Assembly: GCA_002505775.1 (NCBI GenBank)
Contig: DAVY01000007.1
Span: 17,473-81,472 of the forward strand
Length of the DNA: 64,000 nucleotides
From: Euryarchaeota archaeon UBA130
GTDB lineage: Archaea; Thermoplasmatota; Poseidoniia; Poseidoniales; Thalassarchaeaceae
Reading direction: 5' to 3'
The notes beneath the pieces are model-generated. The model ran no database searches. It was not told the DNA's origin and worked only from the letters and a program-made list of their open reading frames with translations. Shown piece after piece: positions 25,481 through 33,413 of this stretch. Made by a program: the position numbers and the translations under genes. Within the stretch, counting starts at the first letter, position 1, and each line of letters opens with the position of its first letter.

Positions 25481-26118
25481 GAAGATTGGATAAGGCCAAC
25501 AAGATAGGCGAGCTGTTAGACTCCCTATACCCCGAAACCCCCGTCCCCCTAGACCACAAAGATCCCTACACCCTATTGGTTGCAGTAATGTTATCTGCTC
25601 AGACTACTGATAAAAAAGTGAACGAGGTCACACCATTCCTTTTTGATATCGCAGATAGTCCACAAGAAATGGCAATGATGGAGGTTGAAGAGATTCACTC
25701 GATTATCAGGGAAATAGGACTAGCCCCCACCAAGGCGAGGAATCTGAAGAAGATGGCACAACAAATCATCCAGTCCGGAGGGGAAATTCGTCCTGATTGG
25801 GAGTTCCTTGAGTCATTAGCAGGAGTTGGCCATAAAACAGCCAGTGTAGTGATGTCTCAGGCTTTCGGAATTCCCGCATTCCCTGTGGATACCCACATTC
25901 ACAGACTAGCAGACAGATGGGGTCTTTCAAATGGAAAGAATGTCACCAAAACTGAACATGACCTAAAGAAGGTCTTTCCAGAGGATACTTGGAATCGGAG
26001 GCACCTTCAGATAATTTTCTTCGGAAGGGAGTATTGTCCTGCAAGAGGGCATGATCTATCCAATTGTCCGATCTGTTCCTGGGCTTCCACCAAGAAGCGG
26101 ATAAAGGAAGGCAGGTAG
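25477..26118 (+). CDS. nth: Endonuclease III (HhH-GPD DNA glycosylase/AP lyase), atypical Fe-S motif
   Basis: Excises oxidised pyrimidines and cleaves the abasic site. About 213 residues: VAVMLSAQTTDKKVNEVTP, the helix-hairpin-helix SLAGVGHKTASVVMSQ with the catalytic Lys, and FPVDTHIHRLADRWG with the catalytic Asp. The C-terminal cluster is degenerate: the usual C-x6-C-x2-C-x5-C is replaced by C-x9-C-x2-C (YCPARGHDLSNCPICSW) with no fourth Cys before the stop. The start is GTG 25477, overlapping the preceding stop and preceded by AGGTGGA; earlier in-frame ATGs lie inside the preceding gene. Confidence 0.9.
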   Translation: MRRLDKANKIGELLDSLYPETPVPLDHKDPYTLLVAVMLSAQTTDKKVNEVTPFLFDIADSPQEMAMMEVEEIHSIIREIGLAPTKARNLKKMAQQIIQSGGEIRPDWEFLESLAGVGHKTASVVMSQAFGIPAFPVDTHIHRLADRWGLSNGKNVTKTEHDLKKVFPEDTWNRRHLQIIFFGREYCPARGHDLSNCPICSWASTKKRIKEGR

Positions 26119-26122
26119 TAAT

Positions 26123-26698
26123 ATGTTGATTTTCAGAGGTAAAATCACATCTGTGGGATTTGACTGTGGAAATTCAATTGTGATAGGGGACTGGAAGGAA
26201 TCCCCGCTTGGTGATTTTACAAACATCATGTGGTCAAAACCAGACGGTAAAAGGGTACTACTCTCGCCATCACAGGAACACGCCGATTTTGTATCATCAC
26301 TCTATTCGTTCGATGAGGTTTCAATTACCGATTTTGATACAAGACGGGAAAAACGTGGGATTAAGGTTTGTACCGAGCAACTCACGATTTCTGTATTCTG
26401 GGGATTTAGGTTCTTGATCCCAGTTCCAAGGCCATTGTGGTTTATCTCCACTGTAGAGAATTTCTTTGGAAAAATGATTTTTGGGTCCTCTACTTACGGA
26501 ATAGCTCGTGATGGAAGCAAGGAATGGTATTCGATTAGGGGGATTTCAAGAGTTATTTCTGCTGAAGCAAGACTCTTAGGACAGGACTTGGGAATGATGA
26601 CTCAAACAGATTTTCCTAAGAAATTTGGATTCAGTAGTCCTCCGAAGATCCCAAGCAGTATCGAGGTCCATTCACATATCGATAGAGACAAGGTTTGA
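26123..26698 (+). CDS. Conserved hypothetical protein
   Basis: 191 residues with no motif I recognise. It is soluble-looking and b-rich, with a Trp/Pro/Phe-rich middle (FWGFRFLIPVPRPLWFISTV) and the conserved-looking segment EWYSIRGISRVISAEARLLGQDLG. It begins 5 bases after endonuclease III and ends about 25 bases before the peroxiredoxin, in the same direction, so it is likely in a stress or repair operon. No signal peptide. Confidence 0.6.
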   Translation: MLIFRGKITSVGFDCGNSIVIGDWKESPLGDFTNIMWSKPDGKRVLLSPSQEHADFVSSLYSFDEVSITDFDTRREKRGIKVCTEQLTISVFWGFRFLIPVPRPLWFISTVENFFGKMIFGSSTYGIARDGSKEWYSIRGISRVISAEARLLGQDLGMMTQTDFPKKFGFSSPPKIPSSIEVHSHIDRDKV

Positions 26699-26723
26699 TG
26701 AACCTAATAGTGTAGTCAGGACC

Positions 26724-27206
26724 ATGACTGATGATATTACATTGGAAGTAGGGGAGATCGCACCCGAGTTTGAGGCAGAATTAAGTGATGGTTCAAAATT
26801 CGTACTTTCAGAGGCGCTATCATCAGGAAAGGGAGTGATTCTGTACTTCTATCCTCGTGACAATACTCCCGGTTGCACCTCACAGGCTTGTGATTTCAGG
26901 GATAACTTTGGGAGGATTTCTGATAAATCATGGATAGTTGTCGGAGTCTCGACAGATTCAGCAAAATCACATCAAAATTTCATCTCAAAGCATCAACTAC
27001 CTTTCGATCTGATAGTGGATGAAGAAGCCGAGTTACATTCTCTATATGGGACTTGGAGGGAGAAGAGTATGTATGGAAAAACCTACATGGGTACTCTTAG
27101 GTCAACATTTGCCATATCCCCAGATGGGACTCTGGCGTGGGTGGGCTACAAAGTCAAAACAAAGGGGCATGTGGACCAAGTTTTGAAAGATTTAGGGATA
27201 GAGTGA
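26724..27206 (+). CDS. Peroxiredoxin, BCP/PrxQ type
   Basis: Thiol-dependent peroxidase of about 160 residues. Peroxidatic and resolving cysteines are five residues apart in DNTPGCTSQACDFRDNF, the C-x4-C pattern of BCP/PrxQ. Also seen are YFYPRD before the active site, VVGVSTDSAKSHQNFISKH, and WREKSMYGKTYMGTLRSTF. The start is ATG 26724 (MTDDITLEVG); the open frame upstream lies within the previous gene. Electrons probably come from thioredoxin/glutaredoxin systems such as those at 12.5 and 19.6 kb. Confidence 0.94.
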   Translation: MTDDITLEVGEIAPEFEAELSDGSKFVLSEALSSGKGVILYFYPRDNTPGCTSQACDFRDNFGRISDKSWIVVGVSTDSAKSHQNFISKHQLPFDLIVDEEAELHSLYGTWREKSMYGKTYMGTLRSTFAISPDGTLAWVGYKVKTKGHVDQVLKDLGIE

Positions 27207-27210
27207 TATC

Positions 27211-27453
27211 TTGGAAGAGAATGATAGAAGGGACCTAGTCGAGCGATTCCTAAGGAGGTGTGTAACGTATGCCAATGAGTCCATAAGGAGGAAGTCGGAT
27301 AGGGGCGTTAGTGAAGAAGAAATCGCAAAATGGGTGGTTTACAGGGACTTTACATTACATGCAGCAGATGAAGTAGCCTCAGGTGATTTGGACTCATGGC
27401 TTGAGGACGGCCCTGTAGATTTCAAGCCGGGGAATCAAGACTCCGAAAGCTGA
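27211..27453 (+). CDS. Small acidic hypothetical protein
   Basis: 80 residues, TTG start 4 bases after the peroxiredoxin stop. Helix-rich and charged (DLVERFLRRCVTYANESIRRK, KWVVYRDFTLHAADEVASGD), with no known motif. Position and reading direction make it a likely co-transcribed companion of the peroxiredoxin. Its 3' end overlaps the convergent SepF-like gene by 19 bases. Confidence 0.6.
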   Translation: MEENDRRDLVERFLRRCVTYANESIRRKSDRGVSEEEIAKWVVYRDFTLHAADEVASGDLDSWLEDGPVDFKPGNQDSES

Positions 27454-27905
27454 TCGTAGTCCCCAATTCCCAATTCGTATTTTTTAGTATCAACTCTCAT
27501 CATAGCTCCAGGTACCATCAAAAGCGAGTCATCTTCGTTAATTGCGAATGCGTGTAGCCCCAATCTCTCGGCCATTTCTTGAACCCTCCTCCTACATCTA
27601 TCTCTTTGTGTGGGCATGTGTACCAGTGGCCCGAGATCTACTATGACCAAGCTACCTCTTGAGAGGGGAACGGATATCCCTTCCAGGGGGAGTCTATGCA
27701 TCAAATCTGGTTTGACATATATCACACTTCTTTCAGCCCCAGGAGTCAGCCTCCTTGTCATTTCTGACCATTTTTGGTCTCCTAAATCTAAGTGTAAATC
27801 GCCATCTTGTGGCCCAGGGTCTGCGGTCGCCCTTTTCCTCCTAGTTTCAGAACTTCTGACCTTGGTAGGATCGGGAAGCCCAAGCAGTCTGAACAGGTTC
27901 GCCAC
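27435..27905 (-). CDS. SepF-like cell division protein
   Basis: 156 residues. The C-terminal 90 residues match the archaeal SepF core, which anchors FtsZ to the membrane: VIYVKPDLMHRLPLEGISV, then LSRGSLVIVDLGPLVHMPT, RRRVQEMAERLGLHAFAIN and LLMVPGAMMRVDT. The N-terminal half is charged and linker-like, and I see no clear membrane-targeting helix, only the short MANLFRLLGL start. Poseidoniia are reported to have FtsZ, but ftsZ is not in the window. Follows the PKD/CARDB protein by 14 bases. The call rests on pattern similarity and needs a profile search. Confidence 0.6.
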   Translation of the reverse strand: MANLFRLLGLPDPTKVRSSETRRKRATADPGPQDGDLHLDLGDQKWSEMTRRLTPGAERSVIYVKPDLMHRLPLEGISVPLSRGSLVIVDLGPLVHMPTQRDRCRRRVQEMAERLGLHAFAINEDDSLLMVPGAMMRVDTKKYELGIGDYDQLSES

Positions 27906-27919
27906 GGGTGGCCCCGGAC

Positions 27920-30900
27920 CTACTCCTCAAAGAGTGCTTCGATATCTTCTTCGCTTAGAGCATCATCTACAGACAATGCCACATCTTCCGAGGACTCACC
28001 TTTCTCCTCAGATAATTTCGAAGCATCTCCATCATTCATGGTATCCGAGACCTCAATAATTGATTCAGACTCTTGCTTCTCCGAGTCCAACTGGATATCT
28101 GCATTAGATGTATCTTGCGAGTCATCTATTTCCGAATCTCGGTCGACCTTTTCTGGAACGGGATCGAGGGTTTTTGATTTAGGCCCATCCATCCTACTTT
28201 GTGAGTCAAATGGGTCATAATCAGGATCGTCAAAGGCATCATCCACTGAAACTTTCTTCAGACTCTTAGTCTGATCCATTCCCGATACTAATCCACTGTC
28301 CACAGGCGTTCTTCTGTTCTTGATCAACATGAAACCTCCAGAAAGTGCAATTAATACTGCAATAATCAATATTATACCGTACGATGAGAAGAACGCACTT
28401 AGGCTAAAGGGCGCAGCTGACACGGTCAAAGTTAGTGTTGCTGAGGAACCTTGCCCCTCGTCCAATGCTGTCATACTAATCCCTCTGTTTCCAGAGCCAA
28501 CAAACGACCATTCAATCCACTTTCCTTGAATATCAATATCGTTGGTTGCATCACCATCACCATCACTATCAACAGAGGTGTCCATGTCCCAATTATAGAC
28601 CATATTCTCCATATCTAAGATTGAGTCACTAGTCCCATTAGCACTGAAGAAAACAATTTCCCCCTCTACTGGATTAAATGTGCTCGCTGAAACTTTGGGA
28701 AAGGGGTTGACATTTCTCACATCGATTGGAATCTCTATCATCGCGGAGCTTCCATCATCATCAGTCACGTGAAAGACAATCATACTGGGCGAGGTTGTAG
28801 CGTCTGGCCACGCCATCTGAAGTGTTCTGGACTCAATGTCGCAGTCATCAGCTGCATTTCCAGAGCCATCTGAGTCAATCATCGGTTGTATGTCATAGCA
28901 ATTCCGGAGTGTCAGCTGATCACCTGCTGTATCGATGGTATCAATCGTGATGGAAATCTCTGAATCTTCCGCCACGGGCAAAGGGTCAGCAACTGGGCTA
29001 ATCTGAGGCTCAAGGTTCACAATTTCGATAGGAATAATCAGTGATTCTGTACTTGCCCCGTCATTATCTACTACCTGCAAGGTTGCGAGATGTAATCCGG
29101 AGGTATGATACGTATGTTGCACTGTACTTTTTCTACCCTCAAATGTAATGATCTGGTCCGGATTATCTTCTGCGTCAGGACTCCAGAGGTGTAATAGTGA
29201 GGACAAGTCATTTTCAGAGTCATCAGCCATGCCTTCAAACATCAGTAAATCGCCTTCATTGGCAACATAAACCCCCCTGCTATCAGGGACCATCCTATTT
29301 CCCTCCTTCCACACTTCCGCTCTAGGGTTTGTTGGTGCTATATTTCGAACTTCAACCGTTTTGTTTGAGTACCCAATATCCCCATCATCATCAACAGCTT
29401 CGACACTGATTGTGTATTCTCCTTCTTCCTCAGGTGTCACAGTGCAATATACTCCGACTTGCCCTTCCTGGCATGGGTAATCTGAAATCCATAGAATATC
29501 CATTGGCGCTTGTGGGTTTTGAGTGTCGACATCGCTTCTTTCCTCGACGTTAAACTGCAATGGCGAGAGAACGTTAGTCCACTCGTATTCGGACTCGATA
29601 GTAATCTCAGGAGGTCGGTTCACAATCTCAATTACGTCACCAATGACTGCCAAGTCATTTTCATTATCTGTGAATTCCATGACGATGTCGAATATTCCGT
29701 CGTCGTCCCACTCAAACTCGACAATGCACTCCTCTCCACCAGATATTTCGACTATCCCATCCTCATTCTCGACAAAGAAATTACATCCAATAAACTCTCC
29801 ACCGTCTGGGTCATACGAAGAACTAGCATCAAGAATCACAGCAGATTTTGTGAGAGACTGAGCTGGCATATCTAAAGTCGCCACAGGAAGCCTCCCTATC
29901 CACAATGAAAATACACCGTTATTGTTGGATCTGTCACCATCGTCAGTTATTGACTCATTAGGATCCACTTGGAAAGAAAGCGAAATTTGCCCTATGGGGT
30001 AGGCATTAGGTACGGTCCAATTAACCTCCACGATAGCTTGCCCTAAGCTCGGAAGTGAGGGAACTTGGGCAGTCTGTACAGATCCATCAGGAGACTCCAC
30101 GTTCATTGTAGTCGCGGGAGAAGGCAGAAGCCCTCTATTCTGTATCGGCATGTAGAATCTTAACGTATCCTGGGGGACAGCATTGAAGCCAGTGGAGGAA
30201 GCAAGGGTTGTAGTTGATCCCCCCCTTGTCCTCTCAACAGTAACCCCCGAGGAAATAGCCACCAGGTCAACAGCACTCACATTAGGGTCGATGGTGATTG
30301 TCGATACTCCGACAATCTTCTGGGAGGGAATCCATGCGATTACACCATGACTTCCTGCCTCGCTACCTCCCTGCGAGTCGTCTATGGAATTTCCGGAATT
30401 AAACTCCACATACGCAGTTCCGTTAGATGAGGTAGTCACTGTTCTGATATCCCCGTCAATTCCATATCGGAACTCCACTTCTTGGCTTCCGGCAGATAGT
30501 GCCGAACCATCCTGAGTTACAGTGAGTATTGCTGTCGTGTTTAGATCGAGTGGGGAAAGAGGAAATTCAAGATCAACTGTTATTTCCTTACTTCTCGCAA
30601 CATCTTCCGGAATATAATTTTGAAGCTCATGAAATGCATTAATCCCATCTATGATGTCAGTACTGGATGACACGTCTCCTCTGACAGCAGGGCAGAACCA
30701 CCTATATCCGTCAGCTGAACCATTAGCATCGAATGTTGTTACGTTGTAGGATTGCTGACATTGTGCGTATGGCGTCCCTGGGGCCCCTCTTGACATCACT
30801 TGCCAGCTCCTCAACTCGCTGGAATCTGAGTCTGCTGGGATGTCTACGAAATCACTTGAGCCCTCATATTCTGTCTCTTGGTAATAGTTGGACGTCCAAT

Positions 30901-31483
30901 AGTCTCCGACAGTGAGCGGGAAGTCATAACCTTCAGTAGGAGGGGAATAAGTTTGAGTAATTGTCAACTCCGCGACGTCTATATTTATTGTCCACCAAAA
31001 AATCCTATATCCGAAGTCAATCTCTATTGTTGCTTCTTGTTCGATTACTGCTAAGTCAGAGGCACGAATCAGCTCAGTAGTATCCATTTCTATTTCCAGA
31101 TCTCCATTATTACCGTCAAGATTGACATTCTGTGCTTCATAAGTTCCTTGGGACTGGGCCTCGTATACCAGTGTAGATCGGTTATCAACAGTAGTGGTGT
31201 AGATATCAGTGACTGTCCTATCCAATGTACCAGTCAGATATTGGACATTCGTCGAAACTCCAGATGAACTGACAAAGTCTCCGACATCCAGGTATCCGTC
31301 GTAAATCCATCTATCCCCTACTCGCCAGCTGGGTAAGTCAGCTATTGCCGTATTCCTATCCGATGAACTTGATACATTTTCATCAATTCCTACCTCGGCC
31401 AGATCTTCTGGTGATATCAGGAACACACATTGTGATATCAGTATCATTGCCATCAGTACGGCCGACGCGGTGGCTTTACCCAT
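27920..31483 (-). CDS. Large cell-surface protein with CARDB and PKD-like domains
   Basis: About 1187 residues. Signal peptide MGKATASAVLMAMILISQCVFLIS (ATG 31483; the earlier ATG at 31537 would overlap tbp). Then a b-rich region of about 370 residues, a CARDB-like segment (FYMPIQNRGLLPSPATTMNV, IVEVNWTVPNAYPIGQISLS), and several Ig/PKD-like repeats marked by Asp-rich loops (ASSSYDPDGGEF, SDSILDMENM, DSDGDGDATND). A TM helix near residue 1045 (YGIILIIAVLIALSGGFML) is followed by about 120 acidic Ser/Asp/Glu-rich residues in the cytoplasm. Probably an adhesin or surface-layer-associated protein. It lies between tbp and the SepF-like gene. Confidence 0.85.
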   Translation of the reverse strand: MGKATASAVLMAMILISQCVFLISPEDLAEVGIDENVSSSSDRNTAIADLPSWRVGDRWIYDGYLDVGDFVSSSGVSTNVQYLTGTLDRTVTDIYTTTVDNRSTLVYEAQSQGTYEAQNVNLDGNNGDLEIEMDTTELIRASDLAVIEQEATIEIDFGYRIFWWTINIDVAELTITQTYSPPTEGYDFPLTVGDYWTSNYYQETEYEGSSDFVDIPADSDSSELRSWQVMSRGAPGTPYAQCQQSYNVTTFDANGSADGYRWFCPAVRGDVSSSTDIIDGINAFHELQNYIPEDVARSKEITVDLEFPLSPLDLNTTAILTVTQDGSALSAGSQEVEFRYGIDGDIRTVTTSSNGTAYVEFNSGNSIDDSQGGSEAGSHGVIAWIPSQKIVGVSTITIDPNVSAVDLVAISSGVTVERTRGGSTTTLASSTGFNAVPQDTLRFYMPIQNRGLLPSPATTMNVESPDGSVQTAQVPSLPSLGQAIVEVNWTVPNAYPIGQISLSFQVDPNESITDDGDRSNNNGVFSLWIGRLPVATLDMPAQSLTKSAVILDASSSYDPDGGEFIGCNFFVENEDGIVEISGGEECIVEFEWDDDGIFDIVMEFTDNENDLAVIGDVIEIVNRPPEITIESEYEWTNVLSPLQFNVEERSDVDTQNPQAPMDILWISDYPCQEGQVGVYCTVTPEEEGEYTISVEAVDDDGDIGYSNKTVEVRNIAPTNPRAEVWKEGNRMVPDSRGVYVANEGDLLMFEGMADDSENDLSSLLHLWSPDAEDNPDQIITFEGRKSTVQHTYHTSGLHLATLQVVDNDGASTESLIIPIEIVNLEPQISPVADPLPVAEDSEISITIDTIDTAGDQLTLRNCYDIQPMIDSDGSGNAADDCDIESRTLQMAWPDATTSPSMIVFHVTDDDGSSAMIEIPIDVRNVNPFPKVSASTFNPVEGEIVFFSANGTSDSILDMENMVYNWDMDTSVDSDGDGDATNDIDIQGKWIEWSFVGSGNRGISMTALDEGQGSSATLTLTVSAAPFSLSAFFSSYGIILIIAVLIALSGGFMLIKNRRTPVDSGLVSGMDQTKSLKKVSVDDAFDDPDYDPFDSQSRMDGPKSKTLDPVPEKVDRDSEIDDSQDTSNADIQLDSEKQESESIIEVSDTMNDGDASKLSEEKGESSEDVALSVDDALSEEDIEALFEE

Positions 31484-31533
31484 ACATCCCCTGTGGAGAA
31501 GGGGCAAATCAATGTGACTATCGACTGAGCTAA

Positions 31534-32262
31534 TCACATCGCTCGATAGTCGGGGAGGTCTGCAAGCTCATCTTGGATGAATTGGACAGCCTCTAGGATC
31601 TGATCCTTGGCCCTTGCTCCAGTGATAACCATCTTGCCACTTCCGAATATCAGACAAACTACTTTCGGGTAGTCCAGTCTGTAAATTAGTCCCGGGAACT
31701 GTTCTGGCTCGTACTCGACTTTGTCAAAAGGCAGATGGAATGTGAGGTTATTGAGATTGAGTCTTCTGGGAAGAGCTGCTAATGGCTCTCCTTGTTTAAT
31801 GCCCCTAATCCTTGGGTCCTCATTTTCAACCTCCTCATCAGTTGCGGCCCTAATCCCATTAGCCTCATCAATGACTTTGGTGTTAATATCATCCATCTTA
31901 GCTACTCCAGTGTAGTCTTCGGGGAAGAAGAGTGAGTAGGTAGCAACCATGTTCTGCACTTCAATATCGACATCAGCAACATCCCATGTAGAAATTCCCG
32001 CAGCTCTTAGATCCCCTATCATCCTCTCGATCCCCGTTTCGATATTCTGTTGGTTCTTACCACCAGTGCAGACAGCTCTGCCGGATCTGAACATAAGTAT
32101 CGCCAATTTTGGATCCACTACCCTGTAAACCACTCCAGGGAATTGTTCAGGCTCGTATTCACAATTTAGTTGAATTGCAATATCTGGGAGGTCTAGCTCC
32201 TCTGCAACTCTGGTCGACGCTACAACATTCACTACAGTTAGGCGTTCTTCATCGCTTAGCAT
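31534..32262 (-). CDS. tbp: TATA-box-binding protein with inserted segment
   Basis: Basal transcription factor, bound to TATA elements as a two-repeat saddle. 242 residues, about 55 more than usual. Repeat 1 is about 8-100 (VVASTRVAEELDLPDIA, EYEPEQFPGVVYRVVDPKLA, GRAVCTGGKN) and repeat 2 has the same EYEPEQFPGLIYRLDYPKVV and GSGKMVITGA. The extra part (about 109-167, SLFFPEDYTGVAKMDD to LPRRLNL) lies between the first strand and first helix of repeat 2, away from the DNA-contacting stirrups. The canonical CTTTATAAG promoter lies about 26 bases upstream. Confidence 0.96.
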   Translation of the reverse strand: MLSDEERLTVVNVVASTRVAEELDLPDIAIQLNCEYEPEQFPGVVYRVVDPKLAILMFRSGRAVCTGGKNQQNIETGIERMIGDLRAAGISTWDVADVDIEVQNMVATYSLFFPEDYTGVAKMDDINTKVIDEANGIRAATDEEVENEDPRIRGIKQGEPLAALPRRLNLNNLTFHLPFDKVEYEPEQFPGLIYRLDYPKVVCLIFGSGKMVITGARAKDQILEAVQFIQDELADLPDYRAM

Positions 32263-32284
32263 GAGCCGTCGCAGTTATATTCTT

Positions 32285-32294
32285 CTTATAAAGG
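32285..32294 (-). promoter_or_regulatory. TATA box of tbp
   Basis: CCTTTATAAG on the minus strand, centred about 26 bases before the tbp ATG. At the usual TATA-to-start distance the transcript begins at or next to the ATG, so the mRNA is probably leaderless. No SD is present, which agrees. Confidence 0.6.
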
Positions 32295-32332
32295 ATATCA
32301 GTATGGAAAATCTGGCGAACTCCTCTTTATGC

Positions 32333-33301
32333 TCATAAAATCCGCGCACCCCCCGACCCGAGCTTCGAGACTAGTGGCATCCCACCTGCGATTTCTATGC
32401 ATTCAGCGACTCTCTTCGGATGACGAGTAAGGGAAACCATGCAACCGCCCCCTCCAGCTCCAGTCAGCTTGGCCCCGAGTGAATGACTCTCTACAGCAGA
32501 AATCAGATTCTCAAGCTCAGGGCAACTGACTCTGAGGTTACGAAGCCTTTCATGACAGGAGTTCATTGCCGACCCTACTCCTTCCATATCTCCTGCAGAC
32601 AGCGAATCAAGTCCGGAGGATGTTATGTTCCCAATTGCCCTGATCTCATCCATTTTCTTTGGCTCTTTCCCAATGAGTTCTGACACTCCTTCCACCATTT
32701 TCCCGGTAGGCGATCCAATTCCTGTAAATCCTAGGACTATCCAGGTATCTTCAATTTCCGGTAATGTCGCCTCACAGACTGACCATGATCTACTTCCTTC
32801 AGGAGTCTCCAGAGTTGCGTCGAATACGTGCCGAGTCCCTCTGACCTTCTGGCCAGAAACAACGATACATCCCCCAAGTGCGCTTGTTGCGGTATCTGTG
32901 GGGCTGGCCCTTCCTTGCTGGGCATTCGCCTCAGCTGAGTGCCCTATCTTGGCGAGAGAAATTAGATCTAGTGGCTCATTTGGTTTAGTGAACTGATGCA
33001 ATGCCGCCCCCATTGAATTGGAGAGTGCGGCGGACGAACCAAGTCCAGCCGCCGAGAAAAGACTGCTCCTGATATCAATTTTCAGAGGATTTCCCCTGTA
33101 TTGAAAAATATCATTGATTATGTGAGAAATATGAGGATGTCTAGACGGCTCGAAAGGCATCCCCTCCAAGATCCATTTATTTGACTCAGTAATTGTAACT
33201 TCTACACCTGCGTCAATTGATACGGCAACTGCTGGCTCTCCGTAAACTACCGCATGCTCCCCAAATAGAATACATTTGCCCGGCGCGAATGCAGTGACCA
33301 T
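32333..33301 (-). CDS. mvk: Mevalonate kinase
   Basis: Phosphorylates mevalonate to 5-phosphomevalonate for isoprenoid lipid synthesis. 322 residues, GHMP kinase family. Seen: N-terminal FAPGKCILFGEHAVVYGEPAV, the nucleotide-binding SSLFSAAGLGSSAALSNSMG, and TGAGGGGCMVSLTR in the C-terminal domain. Catalytic Glu/Asp region GHSAEANAQQGRASPTDTATS. Together with the fused phosphomevalonate dehydratase at 48.8 kb it indicates the archaeal mevalonate branch. Divergent from the NarI/CCG gene with about 110 bases between. Confidence 0.95.
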   Translation of the reverse strand: MVTAFAPGKCILFGEHAVVYGEPAVAVSIDAGVEVTITESNKWILEGMPFEPSRHPHISHIINDIFQYRGNPLKIDIRSSLFSAAGLGSSAALSNSMGAALHQFTKPNEPLDLISLAKIGHSAEANAQQGRASPTDTATSALGGCIVVSGQKVRGTRHVFDATLETPEGSRSWSVCEATLPEIEDTWIVLGFTGIGSPTGKMVEGVSELIGKEPKKMDEIRAIGNITSSGLDSLSAGDMEGVGSAMNSCHERLRNLRVSCPELENLISAVESHSLGAKLTGAGGGGCMVSLTRHPKRVAECIEIAGGMPLVSKLGSGGARIL

Positions 33302-33413
33302 ACATCCCGCCCATAGTCAAGGGAAATGAGCATTGGGATGTGGGGGTTGCATCGGTTCCTTCAAGTCCAACTACCGTTTGGCCTAACCAAGGCAGTTGCC
33401 GAGATGTGAAATT

